Source: an uncultured bacterium
Lineage (GTDB): Bacteria; Verrucomicrobiota; Kiritimatiellia; RFP12; UBA1067
Length of the DNA stretch: 9,459 nt
Direction: 5' to 3'
NCBI GenBank assembly: GCA_946401765.1
Contig: CAMIVJ010000087.1
Span: forward strand, 1 to 9,459
Shown: in pieces, positions 1-7,054 of the stretch
How the letters are laid out: each line of letters opens with the position of its first letter
Position numbering within the stretch: position 1 is the first letter of the stretch
Made by a program: the position numbers and the translations under genes
Notes under the pieces: generated by a model
Told to the model about the DNA's origin: nothing
The model's input: only the letters and a program-made list of their open reading frames with translations
The model's database searches: none

Positions 1-1019
1 TCCAGAGCGGCATCCTCGGCGACGTGAAGGAAGTGCACGTGTGGACGAACCGTCCCGTGTGGCCGCAGGGCCTCAACGTCGAGAAGTACGTCACCAGCCG
101 CACGACGGGCGACGCGATTCCGAAGTCCCTCAACTGGGACATCTGGCTGGGCACCGCCAAGGAGCGTCCGTTCCTCGACATGTATCCCGCCGGCACCGAC
201 GTCTATGACCCCTGGAAGCTCGGCAAGCACGTGTATCATCCGTTCACCTGGCGCGGCTTCTTCGACTTCGGCGCGGGCGCCTTCGGCGACATGGCGTGCC
301 ACACGATGAACCTGCCGTTCCGCGGCCTCGAGCTGGGCGCGGTGAAGGACGCCCAGTGCACGATGATCGACAGCGAGAACAAGATCGCCTACCCGCTCAA
401 GTCCATCGTGAAGCTCACCTACGCCGAGCGCGAGTCGAAGGTGCGCAAGGGCGTCAAGCTGCCCGCCGTGACCCTCTACTGGTACGACGGCCAGGAGAAG
501 CCCAGCGCCGACCTCATGCCGCAGGTGATCGCCAAGGACGGCAAGGTGCCCAACACCGGCTGCCTCGTGATCGGCACGAACGGCATCCTCTGCTCCACCA
601 ACGACTACGGCCAGGAGGCGTTCATCGCCCTCAAGGGCGAGAAGGTGGTGCAGGACACCCGCAACCATCCCGCGTGCAAGGACCTCAAGGCCGTGCGCCC
701 GATCCCGCTCTGCAAGGGCGTGGCCGCCGCTGGCGGAATGGACAAGAGCTCGGGCGCCGCCGCACTCTCGGCCGACGGCCACTACGTCGAGTTCCTCACC
801 GCGATCCTCGGCACCAGCGCCAAGTTCGAGGAGACGAACTCTCGCTGCTACTCCGACGTGGACTACTCCATCCCGATGATGGAGGCGATCCTCGTGGGCA
901 CCGTGGCGCAGCGCCTGCCCAACCAGCTGCTCAAGTGGTGCACCAAGAAGCAGCAGTTCGACAACGAGAAGGCCAACTCGTTCATCAAGCCCTACATCCG
1001 CAGGGGCTTCGAGTTCTAA
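1..1019 (+). CDS. Gfo/Idh/MocA family oxidoreductase, C-terminal part (5' end outside window)
   Basis: This is a partial gene, open at the window edge and read from base 3, giving about 338 residues up to a TAA at 1017-1019. What remains is the tail of the Rossmann domain and the C-terminal alpha/beta domain of an NAD(P)-dependent sugar or polyol dehydrogenase. The family signatures are a [13 protein letters not shown] stretch just inside the window, a WDIWLG segment, a [18 protein letters not shown] block (about 250-303) with the conserved late histidine, and an ending in RRGFEF. The Rossmann GxGxxG and EKP motifs would lie upstream and cannot be seen, so neither the substrate nor a possible Tat export signal can be read. 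Codon use is extreme: in-frame isoleucine is almost always ATC and never ATA, whereas downstream genes use ATA freely. This suggests high expression. A strong terminator follows. Confidence 0.9.
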   Translation, partial: QSGILGDVKEVHVWTNRPVWPQGLNVEKYVTSRTTGDAIPKSLNWDIWLGTAKERPFLDMYPAGTDVYDPWKLGKHVYHPFTWRGFFDFGAGAFGDMACHTMNLPFRGLELGAVKDAQCTMIDSENKIAYPLKSIVKLTYAERESKVRKGVKLPAVTLYWYDGQEKPSADLMPQVIAKDGKVPNTGCLVIGTNGILCSTNDYGQEAFIALKGEKVVQDTRNHPACKDLKAVRPIPLCKGVAAAGGMDKSSGAAALSADGHYVEFLTAILGTSAKFEETNSRCYSDVDYSIPMMEAILVGTVAQRLPNQLLKWCTKKQQFDNEKANSFIKPYIRRGFEF

Positions 1020-1047
1020 CGAGAAGCGTCCAAACGCTGCTAAAGGG

Positions 1048-1078
1048 GACCGCGGCGCCACGCCGCGGTCTTCTTTTT
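1048..1078 (+). terminator. Rho-independent terminator after the oxidoreductase gene
   Basis: A perfect 10-bp GC-rich stem pairs 1048-1057 with 1061-1070 around a 3-base CCA loop, followed by TTCTTTTT at 1071-1078. It starts 28 bp after the oxidoreductase stop codon and ends only 21 bp before the dnaG start. A weaker 5-bp hairpin (1025-1029 with 1034-1038) lies just upstream. Confidence 0.93.
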
Positions 1079-1099
1079 GGCGTATCCCGCCGAACATAA

Positions 1100-3016
1100 A
1101 TGCCGGGCTTCATTCCAGAGTCAACGCTCGCCGAGATCAAGGCGCGAATCGACCTGCCAGATCTCGTGCGGTCGTATGGAATCGACCTGCGACGCGCAGG
1201 CGCAGACTTCAGCGCGTGCTGTCCCTTCCACCACGAGAAGACGCCGAGCTGCATCGTCCATCCTGACTACTTCCACTGCTTCGGATGCGGCGAGAGCGGC
1301 GACGCCTTCAAGTTCGTGATGAAGATGGAGGGCCTGAGCTTCGCCGACGCGGCCGAGAAGCTCGCGAAGCAGTGCGGCGTCGAGATCAAGGTGCAGGCCG
1401 ACGACCCCGAGGCGCGGCGCGCGGCGCATCTTCGCGCTCGCCTGCTCGAGCTGCACGCCGAGCTTTCGGCATTTTTCTGCCGCTGCCTGAAGAGCGCGCC
1501 CGAGGCGAAGTGCGCACGCGAATACATGGCGAAGCGGAATCTCTCGGACGAAATCGCCGAGCGCTTCGCGATCGGCTACGCCCCGCTCTCCGTCGCCGCG
1601 ATCCAGAAGTGGGCGCAGAAGTACGGCTACTCCGACGAGGAGATGTTCGCCGCCGGCGTGCTGCGCAAGGGCAGGTACGACAACTCGCCCCCGTTCTACG
1701 GATTCGGCGGCCGCCTCATGTTCACCATCTGCGACCGCTCCGGCCGCCCGATAGCGTTCTCTGGCCGCATCCTCACGGACGACAAGACGAAGGCCAAGTA
1801 CTACAACTCGCCAGAGACCGAGATATTCAAGAAGTCGCGCGTTCTCTTCGCCCTCGACAAGGCGGCGCGCGGCATACTCCACGCCCCGCGACGCGAGGCC
1901 ATAGTTTGCGAAGGGCAGATAGACGTGATCCGCTGCCACGCATGCGGCTTCAACACCGCCGTCGCGAGCCAGGGAACGGCCTTCGGCGTGGAGCACGTGC
2001 AGCTGCTCAAGAAGTTCGCCGACTCCGTGGTGCTCGTGTTCGACGCCGACGCCGCCGGGCAGAAGGCCGCCATCAAGGTGGGCGGCGAGTTCCTCGCGGT
2101 TGAGATGCCGGTGCGCGTGGCAACGCTGCCGCCAGGCGAGGATCCAGATTCGCTTCTCCGCACGAAGGGGCCAGACGCCTTCCGCGAATGCCTTGGCAGG
2201 GCGGAGTCCATAACGAGCTTCCAGATACGCGCGCTGCGCGCGCAGGAGCCAAATCCCGACTCCATCGACGCGATGGCGCGCGTGAGCCGCGCGGCGCTTG
2301 GAACCATCGCGAAGTGCCCATCCGCCGTGATGCGCGCCGCGCTCCTCGCAGAGGCCGCGCAGATGCTTGGCGTGCCGCAGGCCGCGCTCGAGGAGGACTA
2401 CGAGAAGGCGAAGGCCGCCGCCGCTCGCCGCGTGCCGCGCGCCGCCCCGGCGGCGCCGCAGAGCGCAGACAAGGCGCAGCAGGCTGAGCGCAAGGACGAC
2501 GACTTCCTCGATCCGGCGCGTGCGCCAGAAGCGGCGCCGCCTCCTGCCGAGGCTCCCCTGCCGCCGGCCGAACACGCCCTCTGCGAGCTCCTCTTCGCCT
2601 ACGAGGGCGATGCGCAGATCGCCGAGCTGACGGCCGCGCATCTGCCGGACCCAGTTCTCGCGCACGAGTTCACGCGCCGGTTCGCGGCGGCGTGGCGCGC
2701 GAGGGAGGGCGGCGAGGCGAACGCGTTCTCGGCGCTGCGCTCCGAACTGCCCGCCACGCAGTGCGCGTGGCTTGACGCGATCATGCTTGGAAGGGCGCCT
2801 ACGGAGCTTTCCGAGCTTTCGCCTGCAGAGATGATGCGCCAGCTGCTCCGCCGCTTGTGGGCGGACGCGCTGCGGCGCGTGCAGGGCCGCCTGCCGGCGG
2901 CGTCCACTCCCGAGAACGACGCGCGCCGGCTGATGTACTCCACGCAGATACGCTGCATCGAGCGCGACTCATGGGAGCGCGCCGTCAAACTCCTGAACGC
3001 CATAATGCTGACATGA
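1100..3016 (+). CDS. dnaG: DNA primase DnaG
   Basis: Cytoplasmic primase that makes RNA primers at the replication fork (638 aa, a normal length for DnaG). The N-terminal CHC2 zinc ribbon has its ligands at C41, H44, C60 and C63 within the usual CPFHxEKTPS and CFGCGxxGD motifs. The RNA-polymerase-like basic domain follows (about 125-253, with KYYNSPETEIFKKS). The TOPRIM fold lies at about 264-345, with the acidic metal-binding residues E271, D315 and D317; its first motif reads EGQID where EGYMD is common. An Ala/Pro-rich linker (about 437-492) leads to a divergent C-terminal region expected to bind the DnaB helicase. The start at 1100 fits the family N-terminus (IPESTLAEIKARIDL), but no Shine-Dalgarno precedes it and the upstream terminator leaves almost no room for a promoter. 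Its stop overlaps the next start. Confidence 0.97.
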   Translation: MPGFIPESTLAEIKARIDLPDLVRSYGIDLRRAGADFSACCPFHHEKTPSCIVHPDYFHCFGCGESGDAFKFVMKMEGLSFADAAEKLAKQCGVEIKVQADDPEARRAAHLRARLLELHAELSAFFCRCLKSAPEAKCAREYMAKRNLSDEIAERFAIGYAPLSVAAIQKWAQKYGYSDEEMFAAGVLRKGRYDNSPPFYGFGGRLMFTICDRSGRPIAFSGRILTDDKTKAKYYNSPETEIFKKSRVLFALDKAARGILHAPRREAIVCEGQIDVIRCHACGFNTAVASQGTAFGVEHVQLLKKFADSVVLVFDADAAGQKAAIKVGGEFLAVEMPVRVATLPPGEDPDSLLRTKGPDAFRECLGRAESITSFQIRALRAQEPNPDSIDAMARVSRAALGTIAKCPSAVMRAALLAEAAQMLGVPQAALEEDYEKAKAAAARRVPRAAPAAPQSADKAQQAERKDDDFLDPARAPEAAPPPAEAPLPPAEHALCELLFAYEGDAQIAELTAAHLPDPVLAHEFTRRFAAAWRAREGGEANAFSALRSELPATQCAWLDAIMLGRAPTELSELSPAEMMRQLLRRLWADALRRVQGRLPAASTPENDARRLMYSTQIRCIERDSWERAVKLLNAIMLT

Positions 3017-3330
3017 CGATGGATAGAGTTCTGATATGCGGCGTGCGCGCCGAGGTGGCGCGCACGTTCTTCCAGAGGCTGCGCGGCCTCATCGGACGGC
3101 GATCGCTGCTGCCCGGGGAGGGAATGCTCATTTTGAAGTGCAACGCGATACACACTTTTTTCATGAGTTTTGCGATAGACGCGACGTTCCTGGACCGCGA
3201 CGACCGCGTGGTTAAGACCGTGCGCAACATCAGGCCGTGGCATCCGTTCGTATGGGGCGGATGGCGCGCCGTGAAGGTGCTGGAGACTGCTGCGGAATGC
3301 GGGAGGGATCATGAGAAAGACAGTGAATAG
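3013..3330 (+). CDS. DUF192 family protein
   Basis: A small protein of 105 aa, the usual size for DUF192, whose biochemical role is not established. Family hallmarks are the FFQRLRGLIGRRSL block near the N-terminus followed by GEGMLI, then CNAIHTFFMSFAIDATFLD and DRVVKTV in the centre, and a late VKVLETAAE strand. The ATG at 3013 overlaps the dnaG stop in an ATGA junction, so translation is probably coupled to dnaG; no independent ribosome-binding site is visible. A second in-frame ATG at 3019 is a possible alternative start. I see no signal peptide, although many DUF192 proteins are exported. The last 20 bases overlap the tricorn-like gene and carry that gene's Shine-Dalgarno. The reading frame stays open upstream inside dnaG, but family length and the junction argue for the short form. 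Confidence 0.88.
   Translation: MTMDRVLICGVRAEVARTFFQRLRGLIGRRSLLPGEGMLILKCNAIHTFFMSFAIDATFLDRDDRVVKTVRNIRPWHPFVWGGWRAVKVLETAAECGRDHEKDSE
3302..3306 (+). promoter_or_regulatory. Shine-Dalgarno GGAGG for the tricorn-like gene, inside the DUF192 coding region
   Basis: GGAGG lies 4 bases before the ATG at 3311. It sits within the last codons of the DUF192 gene and fixes the start that yields a clean signal peptide. Confidence 0.75.
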
Positions 3331-6300
3331 AACGATGCTTTTTGTCGTGGCCGCCGTGGCGCTTGCGGCGGGCGCGCTCATGGCGAAGCCGCAGGAGCGT
3401 GACTGGTCGCAGATGTTTCTCGCGCTGAATCCGTCCGTCTCGCCCGACGGAAAGCTCTTCGCGTTCGAGTGGAAAGACCGCGTATGGCTCGCTCCTACGG
3501 CGGGCGGCACTGCCGTTCCTGTCGGCGACGGAATGTCGGCGGATACACGTCCGTTCCTCTCGCCGGACGGGAAGCGCATCGCGTTCCTCTCCGACCGCTG
3601 GGGCACGCTGCAGCTTTTCGAGATGGACCTTGACGCGGCGGCGAAGACCGCGGGGAACCTAAGGCAGATTACGTTCCACACCGAGAGCCTCTTTCCGTGG
3701 GGATACACTCCTGACGGATCGGAGATGCTGGCGCTTGCGTACCGTGACGACGCGTCTGAGACGTCTTCGTCCAAGCGCCTTTCGCGCCGCCCGATTCTCG
3801 TTTCAATGCGTGAGCGCAAGGCCGAGAAGCTGCTCTTCGACGTGCCGGCGTTTTGTCCGTCGCTCTCGCCCGACGGGCGCAAGGCGCTTTTCGCGTCCAG
3901 AATCGAGGAGATGGGCCTCGAGTTCCGCAAGCGCCACGACTGGTCGAAGACGTCCTACGCCGGCGACATCTGGATGTTCGACCGCGACACTGGCGCGTTC
4001 ACGCCCGTCGTGAGGCGCAGGGACAACTGCACGTCGCCCATCTGGACGCCCGACGGCAAGGGCTTCTACTATCTCTGCGACGCCGGCGGAGTGCGCAACC
4101 TCTATCGCCGCTCGCTCGCTACGGGCGAAGAGCGGCAGATCACCCGCTTCACCGACGACCACATCTTCTGTCCTTCGCTCTCGCGCGATGGGCGCACGAT
4201 GGTGTTCGCGAAGGGGCTCGACCTCTGGCGAATCGACCCGGAGGCCGAGAAGCCCGAGGCGCGGCGCATCGCGCTGAGGCCGGCGTTCTTCGATCCATCC
4301 GCGCCGCGAACGGTCCGCCGCCAGTACTATTCGAGCTTACACAACAACTACGGCGACGGCAACTGCACGTTCCGCGCGGAAGGCGAGGAGGTCGCGTTCA
4401 CGGCGGGCGGCGACGTGTGGGCGATGAAGCTCGCGGACGAAGGGCGCCAGCCAGTTCTAGTGCATGGCTCATCGCGCACGCACGAGCGCGACTGCGCCTT
4501 CTCGCCCGACGGCGATGCGCTCTACTACCTTTCCGACCGTGGCGACGGAACTGACGTGTGGCGCGCGCGCCGGGCCGACGCGAACAGGCCATGGGCATCT
4601 AGCACCGCGTTTTTGCGCGAGCGCCTCACGACGAACGACGTGTGCCGCCGCGCGCTCTCCGTCTCGCCCGACGGGCGCCTGCTCGCGTGGCACGACGCGC
4701 TCGGGAAACTTTCCTTCGCCGGCCTGGACGGCGTTGTGCGGTCCGTCGCCAAGGTGACTGTGACGGCCTGCGACTCATACGTCTGGTCGCCCGACGGGTG
4801 CTATGTGGCGGCGGCGCTCAGGGACGGGTATGGAAACATGGACGTGTGGATCGTGCCCACATGGGACGTGGACGAAAAGGGCGGGAAGGCCCCTGCGCCG
4901 TGCAACATCTCGCGCAACCACAAGTGGGACGGCACGCCGGCATGGTCGCCTGACGGGCGCGTGGTGGCGTTTTCGGGCGACCGCACCGCGACGGGCGACA
5001 CGTCGTACATCTTCTACGCCTACCTCGATCCGGCCGACGAAGCCGCCGAGGCGAACGGCGGCGAGCTCAGGAAAGAGCCGTGCCGCCCCGACTTCGCCAC
5101 GCTGCCGGACCGTGTGCGTTCCACGGGGATCAAGGGCTACAGGCTTCTGTTCGCGCCTGACGGCCGCACGCTGTCATTCTACTACTACGGCGACAAGAAG
5201 CTTTGGACGATCAAGATCCCCGGGCGCATGAAGTCCGAGAAGCTGCTGGATAAGGACGCGAAGCTGGTTGCGTGGCTGAAGGACGGCGACAACGACAAGC
5301 TGCTCGGCTCGATAGACAACATTCCGTCGATAGGCGACAAGACGTTCAACTTCGACGTGTACAAGACGATCGACGTGCAGGACTACCAGGAGCTCGCGTT
5401 CCTCGCGGCTTGGGCGAACGTGCGCGACGGCTTCTGCGACGCGAACCTGCACGGCGCGGACTGGCCCATGGTGCGCGACAAGTACAGGCTCGCCGCGCGC
5501 AATGCGCCGTGCTGGAACTCGTTCTCGCGGATCATCTGGATGATGAACGGCGAGATCGACGCCTCGCATCTTGGATTCTATGCCAACGACGCCACGAAGA
5601 GCCGTTGGTCCAATTTCCCGTGGGATAGGGGCTGGAGGATATTCACGACCCATCTTGGCGTGCGCTTCGACCGTTCGCACAGGGGGGAGGGATGGCGCGT
5701 GCGGGACGTAGTGCCGCGCTCGCCCGCCGACATGGGCGCGGACGGCCTGCTGCCGGGCGACGTCGTGATGTCGATAGACGGGCGCAAGGTCGAGGCGGGC
5801 ATGGACTACGCGGACGTCATGACCGGCCCTCTGCCGCACGAGTATCGCCTTCAGGTGAGGCGCAAGGGCAAGGAGGGCCTCCTGGACCGCAAGATCAAGG
5901 CGATCACGTTTGAGAGGGCGCGGCGGCTTCTGCGCGCGGCGGACGTCGAGGCGGCGCGTGCGGCGGCGCGCGGGAAGGGCAACTTCGGCTACATCGCGAT
6001 CGACGCGATGGACGCCGAGAGCGCCGACAGCTTCGCCGACCAGGTGTTCGCGGAGTGCTTCGGCAAGGATGGCCTCGTCGTCGACGTTCGGTACAACTAC
6101 GGCGGCAGGACGGCCGACAGGCTGATAGACATCCTATGCGGCAACCGCCACGAGAGGATCCTCTGGCGCGGCTCCGACAGGGAAGGGTATCTGCTCGACC
6201 GCTACTCGCGGCCGGTGATAGCAGATCTGCCGGTGGTGGTGCTTGCGAACGAGCGCAGCCAGTCGAACGCCGAGGAGTTCGCGCACGCGATGCAGACCTT

Positions 6301-6595
6301 GAAGCGCGCAAAGGTGGTGGGCGTGGAGACGTCCGGCGAAGTGATAGCCACCATCGACGTGAATCTCTTCGACTATGGCGTGGTGCGGCGTCCGCACATC
6401 GGCTCGTTCCTTCCCGACGGAAGCGACATGGAGGGCAAGGGCGCGAAGCCAGACGTGGAGGTGGATCTGACGCCTGCGGACATCGCCGCCGGGCGTGATC
6501 CGCAGCTCGCCGCCGCTCTCGACGTTCTCGCCGCCGAGATAGCCAATCGCCAATCTCCCCCTCCGCTCAAGTTCGCCCCAGGGCGAACGAAGTAG
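3311..6595 (+). CDS. Exported tricorn-like S41 peptidase (beta-propeller, PDZ, S41 core)
   Basis: A large peptidase (1094 aa) with the architecture of tricorn protease. A signal peptide (basic start, hydrophobic 9-24, likely cleaved near ALMA at 25) directs it to the periplasm. Residues 35-640 are beta-propeller repeats, with many SPDG/TPDG turns at 44, 84, 186, 246, 398, 452, 493, 546 and 616. A helical tricorn C1-like domain with ASH (S752, H753) lies at about 690-765, a PDZ domain at about 780-852, and the S41 catalytic domain at about 890-1050 with SQSNAEEF (nucleophile S985). E1041 is the likely counterpart of tricorn Glu1023, since its spacing from the serine is close (56 against 58). 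The expected Ser-His-Ser-Glu set is therefore intact and the enzyme is probably active on peptides. The last ~15 residues are not family-like and are encoded by repeats; the stop codon also falls in a repeat. Confidence 0.92.
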   Translation: MRKTVNRTMLFVVAAVALAAGALMAKPQERDWSQMFLALNPSVSPDGKLFAFEWKDRVWLAPTAGGTAVPVGDGMSADTRPFLSPDGKRIAFLSDRWGTLQLFEMDLDAAAKTAGNLRQITFHTESLFPWGYTPDGSEMLALAYRDDASETSSSKRLSRRPILVSMRERKAEKLLFDVPAFCPSLSPDGRKALFASRIEEMGLEFRKRHDWSKTSYAGDIWMFDRDTGAFTPVVRRRDNCTSPIWTPDGKGFYYLCDAGGVRNLYRRSLATGEERQITRFTDDHIFCPSLSRDGRTMVFAKGLDLWRIDPEAEKPEARRIALRPAFFDPSAPRTVRRQYYSSLHNNYGDGNCTFRAEGEEVAFTAGGDVWAMKLADEGRQPVLVHGSSRTHERDCAFSPDGDALYYLSDRGDGTDVWRARRADANRPWASSTAFLRERLTTNDVCRRALSVSPDGRLLAWHDALGKLSFAGLDGVVRSVAKVTVTACDSYVWSPDGCYVAAALRDGYGNMDVWIVPTWDVDEKGGKAPAPCNISRNHKWDGTPAWSPDGRVVAFSGDRTATGDTSYIFYAYLDPADEAAEANGGELRKEPCRPDFATLPDRVRSTGIKGYRLLFAPDGRTLSFYYYGDKKLWTIKIPGRMKSEKLLDKDAKLVAWLKDGDNDKLLGSIDNIPSIGDKTFNFDVYKTIDVQDYQELAFLAAWANVRDGFCDANLHGADWPMVRDKYRLAARNAPCWNSFSRIIWMMNGEIDASHLGFYANDATKSRWSNFPWDRGWRIFTTHLGVRFDRSHRGEGWRVRDVVPRSPADMGADGLLPGDVVMSIDGRKVEAGMDYADVMTGPLPHEYRLQVRRKGKEGLLDRKIKAITFERARRLLRAADVEAARAAARGKGNFGYIAIDAMDAESADSFADQVFAECFGKDGLVVDVRYNYGGRTADRLIDILCGNRHERILWRGSDREGYLLDRYSRPVIADLPVVVLANERSQSNAEEFAHAMQTLKRAKVVGVETSGEVIATIDVNLFDYGVVRRPHIGSFLPDGSDMEGKGAKPDVEVDLTPADIAAGRDPQLAAALDVLAAEIANRQSPPPLKFAPGRTK
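6542..6555 (+). repeat. Tandem heptamer GCCAATC x2 in the 3' end of the protease gene
   Basis: Two exact head-to-tail copies of GCCAATC occupy 6542-6548 and 6549-6555, followed by TC. They encode the non-conserved tail of the protease. The 7+7+2 spacing is the same as in the heptads at 6593-6640. Confidence 0.7.
6571..6588. repeat. 8-bp inverted repeat at the end of the protease gene
   Basis: GTTCGCCC (6571-6578) and GGGCGAAC (6581-6588) are perfect reverse complements separated by CA. The RNA would fold as a short GC-rich hairpin seven bases or fewer from the stop codon. No T-run follows, so it is not a standard intrinsic terminator. It might still stabilise the 3' end or slow polymerase. 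Confidence 0.6.
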
Positions 6596-6640
6596 GTAAT
6601 AGGCAACGTAGGCAATAGGCAACGTGAATGGTGAACAGTC
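6593..6640 (+). repeat. Heptad-type tandem repeat, about three 16-bp units
   Basis: The first two 16-bp units (6593-6608, 6609-6624) differ at one base; each is TAGGYAA, TAGGCAA and CG. A third, diverged unit (6625-6640) keeps the 7+7+2 layout as TGAATGG, TGAACAG and TC. The first TAG of the array is the stop codon of the protease gene. The form resembles the short tandemly repeated heptamers described in cyanobacteria and other bacteria. The function is unknown. Confidence 0.75.
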
Positions 6641-6656
6641 GCGTTCCGCTTTGGTA

Positions 6657-6685
6657 TTGCGCGAGGCGCGATGATAATGTATAAT
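6657..6685 (+). promoter_or_regulatory. Sigma70-type promoter for the DRTGG-CBS/HATPase-murD unit
   Basis: A perfect -10 box TATAAT (6680-6685) lies 17 bp downstream of TTGCGC (6657-6662), which keeps the TTG of the -35 consensus. The expected start point, around 6691-6693, is only a few bases before the ATG at 6696, so the transcript would be leaderless or nearly so. The surrounding bases are much more AT-rich than the rest of the window. Confidence 0.7.
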
Positions 6686-6695
6686 ATCTCACGTC

Positions 6696-7043
6696 ATGAC
6701 AATTTCAGATGTAGCAAAGATCCTTGAGGGCTCTCTTGTGGTGGGCGACGCGATGGCGTCTCGCGCCGTGGGGGCCGTTGTCGCGAGCGACCTGATGAGC
6801 GATGTGCTGCTCGTGGACGCCGACGACATCCTGCTCCTGACGTCGCTCGCGTCGGATCAGGCGATACGCACGGCCCACATCGTGGGCGCGATGGGCGTTG
6901 TGGTGCACGACTCGAAGCCCCTCCCCTCGACGATGAGCCAGGTGGCGGGGCAGCTGAAGATACCGCTTGTGTCGTCGCCGCTTTCGAAGTACGAGAGCTG
7001 CGTGCGCCTGCACGCGGCGCTCGAGGCGGAGAGGTCCGCGTAG
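6696..7043 (+). CDS. DRTGG domain protein
   Basis: A stand-alone DRTGG domain of 115 aa, with no signal peptide or membrane segment. Matching blocks are the start MTISDVAKIL, the ASDLMSDVL motif (30-38), DDILLLTSLASDQAIRTA (43-60), a GAMGVVV strand and the ending KIPLVSSPLSKYESCVRLHAAL. The molecular function is not known. The domain also occurs in phosphotransacetylases and beside CBS domains in pyrophosphatases, so binding of a nucleotide-like ligand is an inference. In Firmicutes, small DRTGG proteins neighbour an anti-sigma-like ATPase and [FeFe] hydrogenase genes. Here the ATPase partner follows after 11 bp but no hydrogenase is seen. The start is supported by the family N-terminus; no Shine-Dalgarno precedes it, in keeping with leaderless expression from the promoter just upstream. 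Confidence 0.85.
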   Translation: MTISDVAKILEGSLVVGDAMASRAVGAVVASDLMSDVLLVDADDILLLTSLASDQAIRTAHIVGAMGVVVHDSKPLPSTMSQVAGQLKIPLVSSPLSKYESCVRLHAALEAERSA

Positions 7044-7054
7044 GAAAGCGCGCG

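Noticed and set aside
1121..2665. 514-codon open frame on the - strand opposite dnaG
   Set aside because: It lies wholly opposite a certain primase gene, is low-complexity Arg/Leu/Ala/His-rich, and reflects GC-rich third positions.
2857..3012. Longer start for the DUF192 gene within dnaG
   Set aside because: The extra residues are low-complexity and do not fit the family. The ATGA junction at 3013 gives the normal length.
3131..3180. AT-rich patch in the DUF192 gene as a promoter for the protease
   Set aside because: TTGAAG has no -10-like hexamer at the right distance, and the bases are explained by conserved DUF192 residues.
2599..3930. 443-codon open frame on the - strand spanning the dnaG, DUF192 and protease junctions
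   Set aside because: It is Ser/Arg-rich without recognisable domains and sits opposite three supported genes.
6571..6590. Inverted repeat as an intrinsic terminator of the protease gene
   Set aside because: No T-run follows the stem and it lies inside the coding region, so it is listed only as an inverted repeat.
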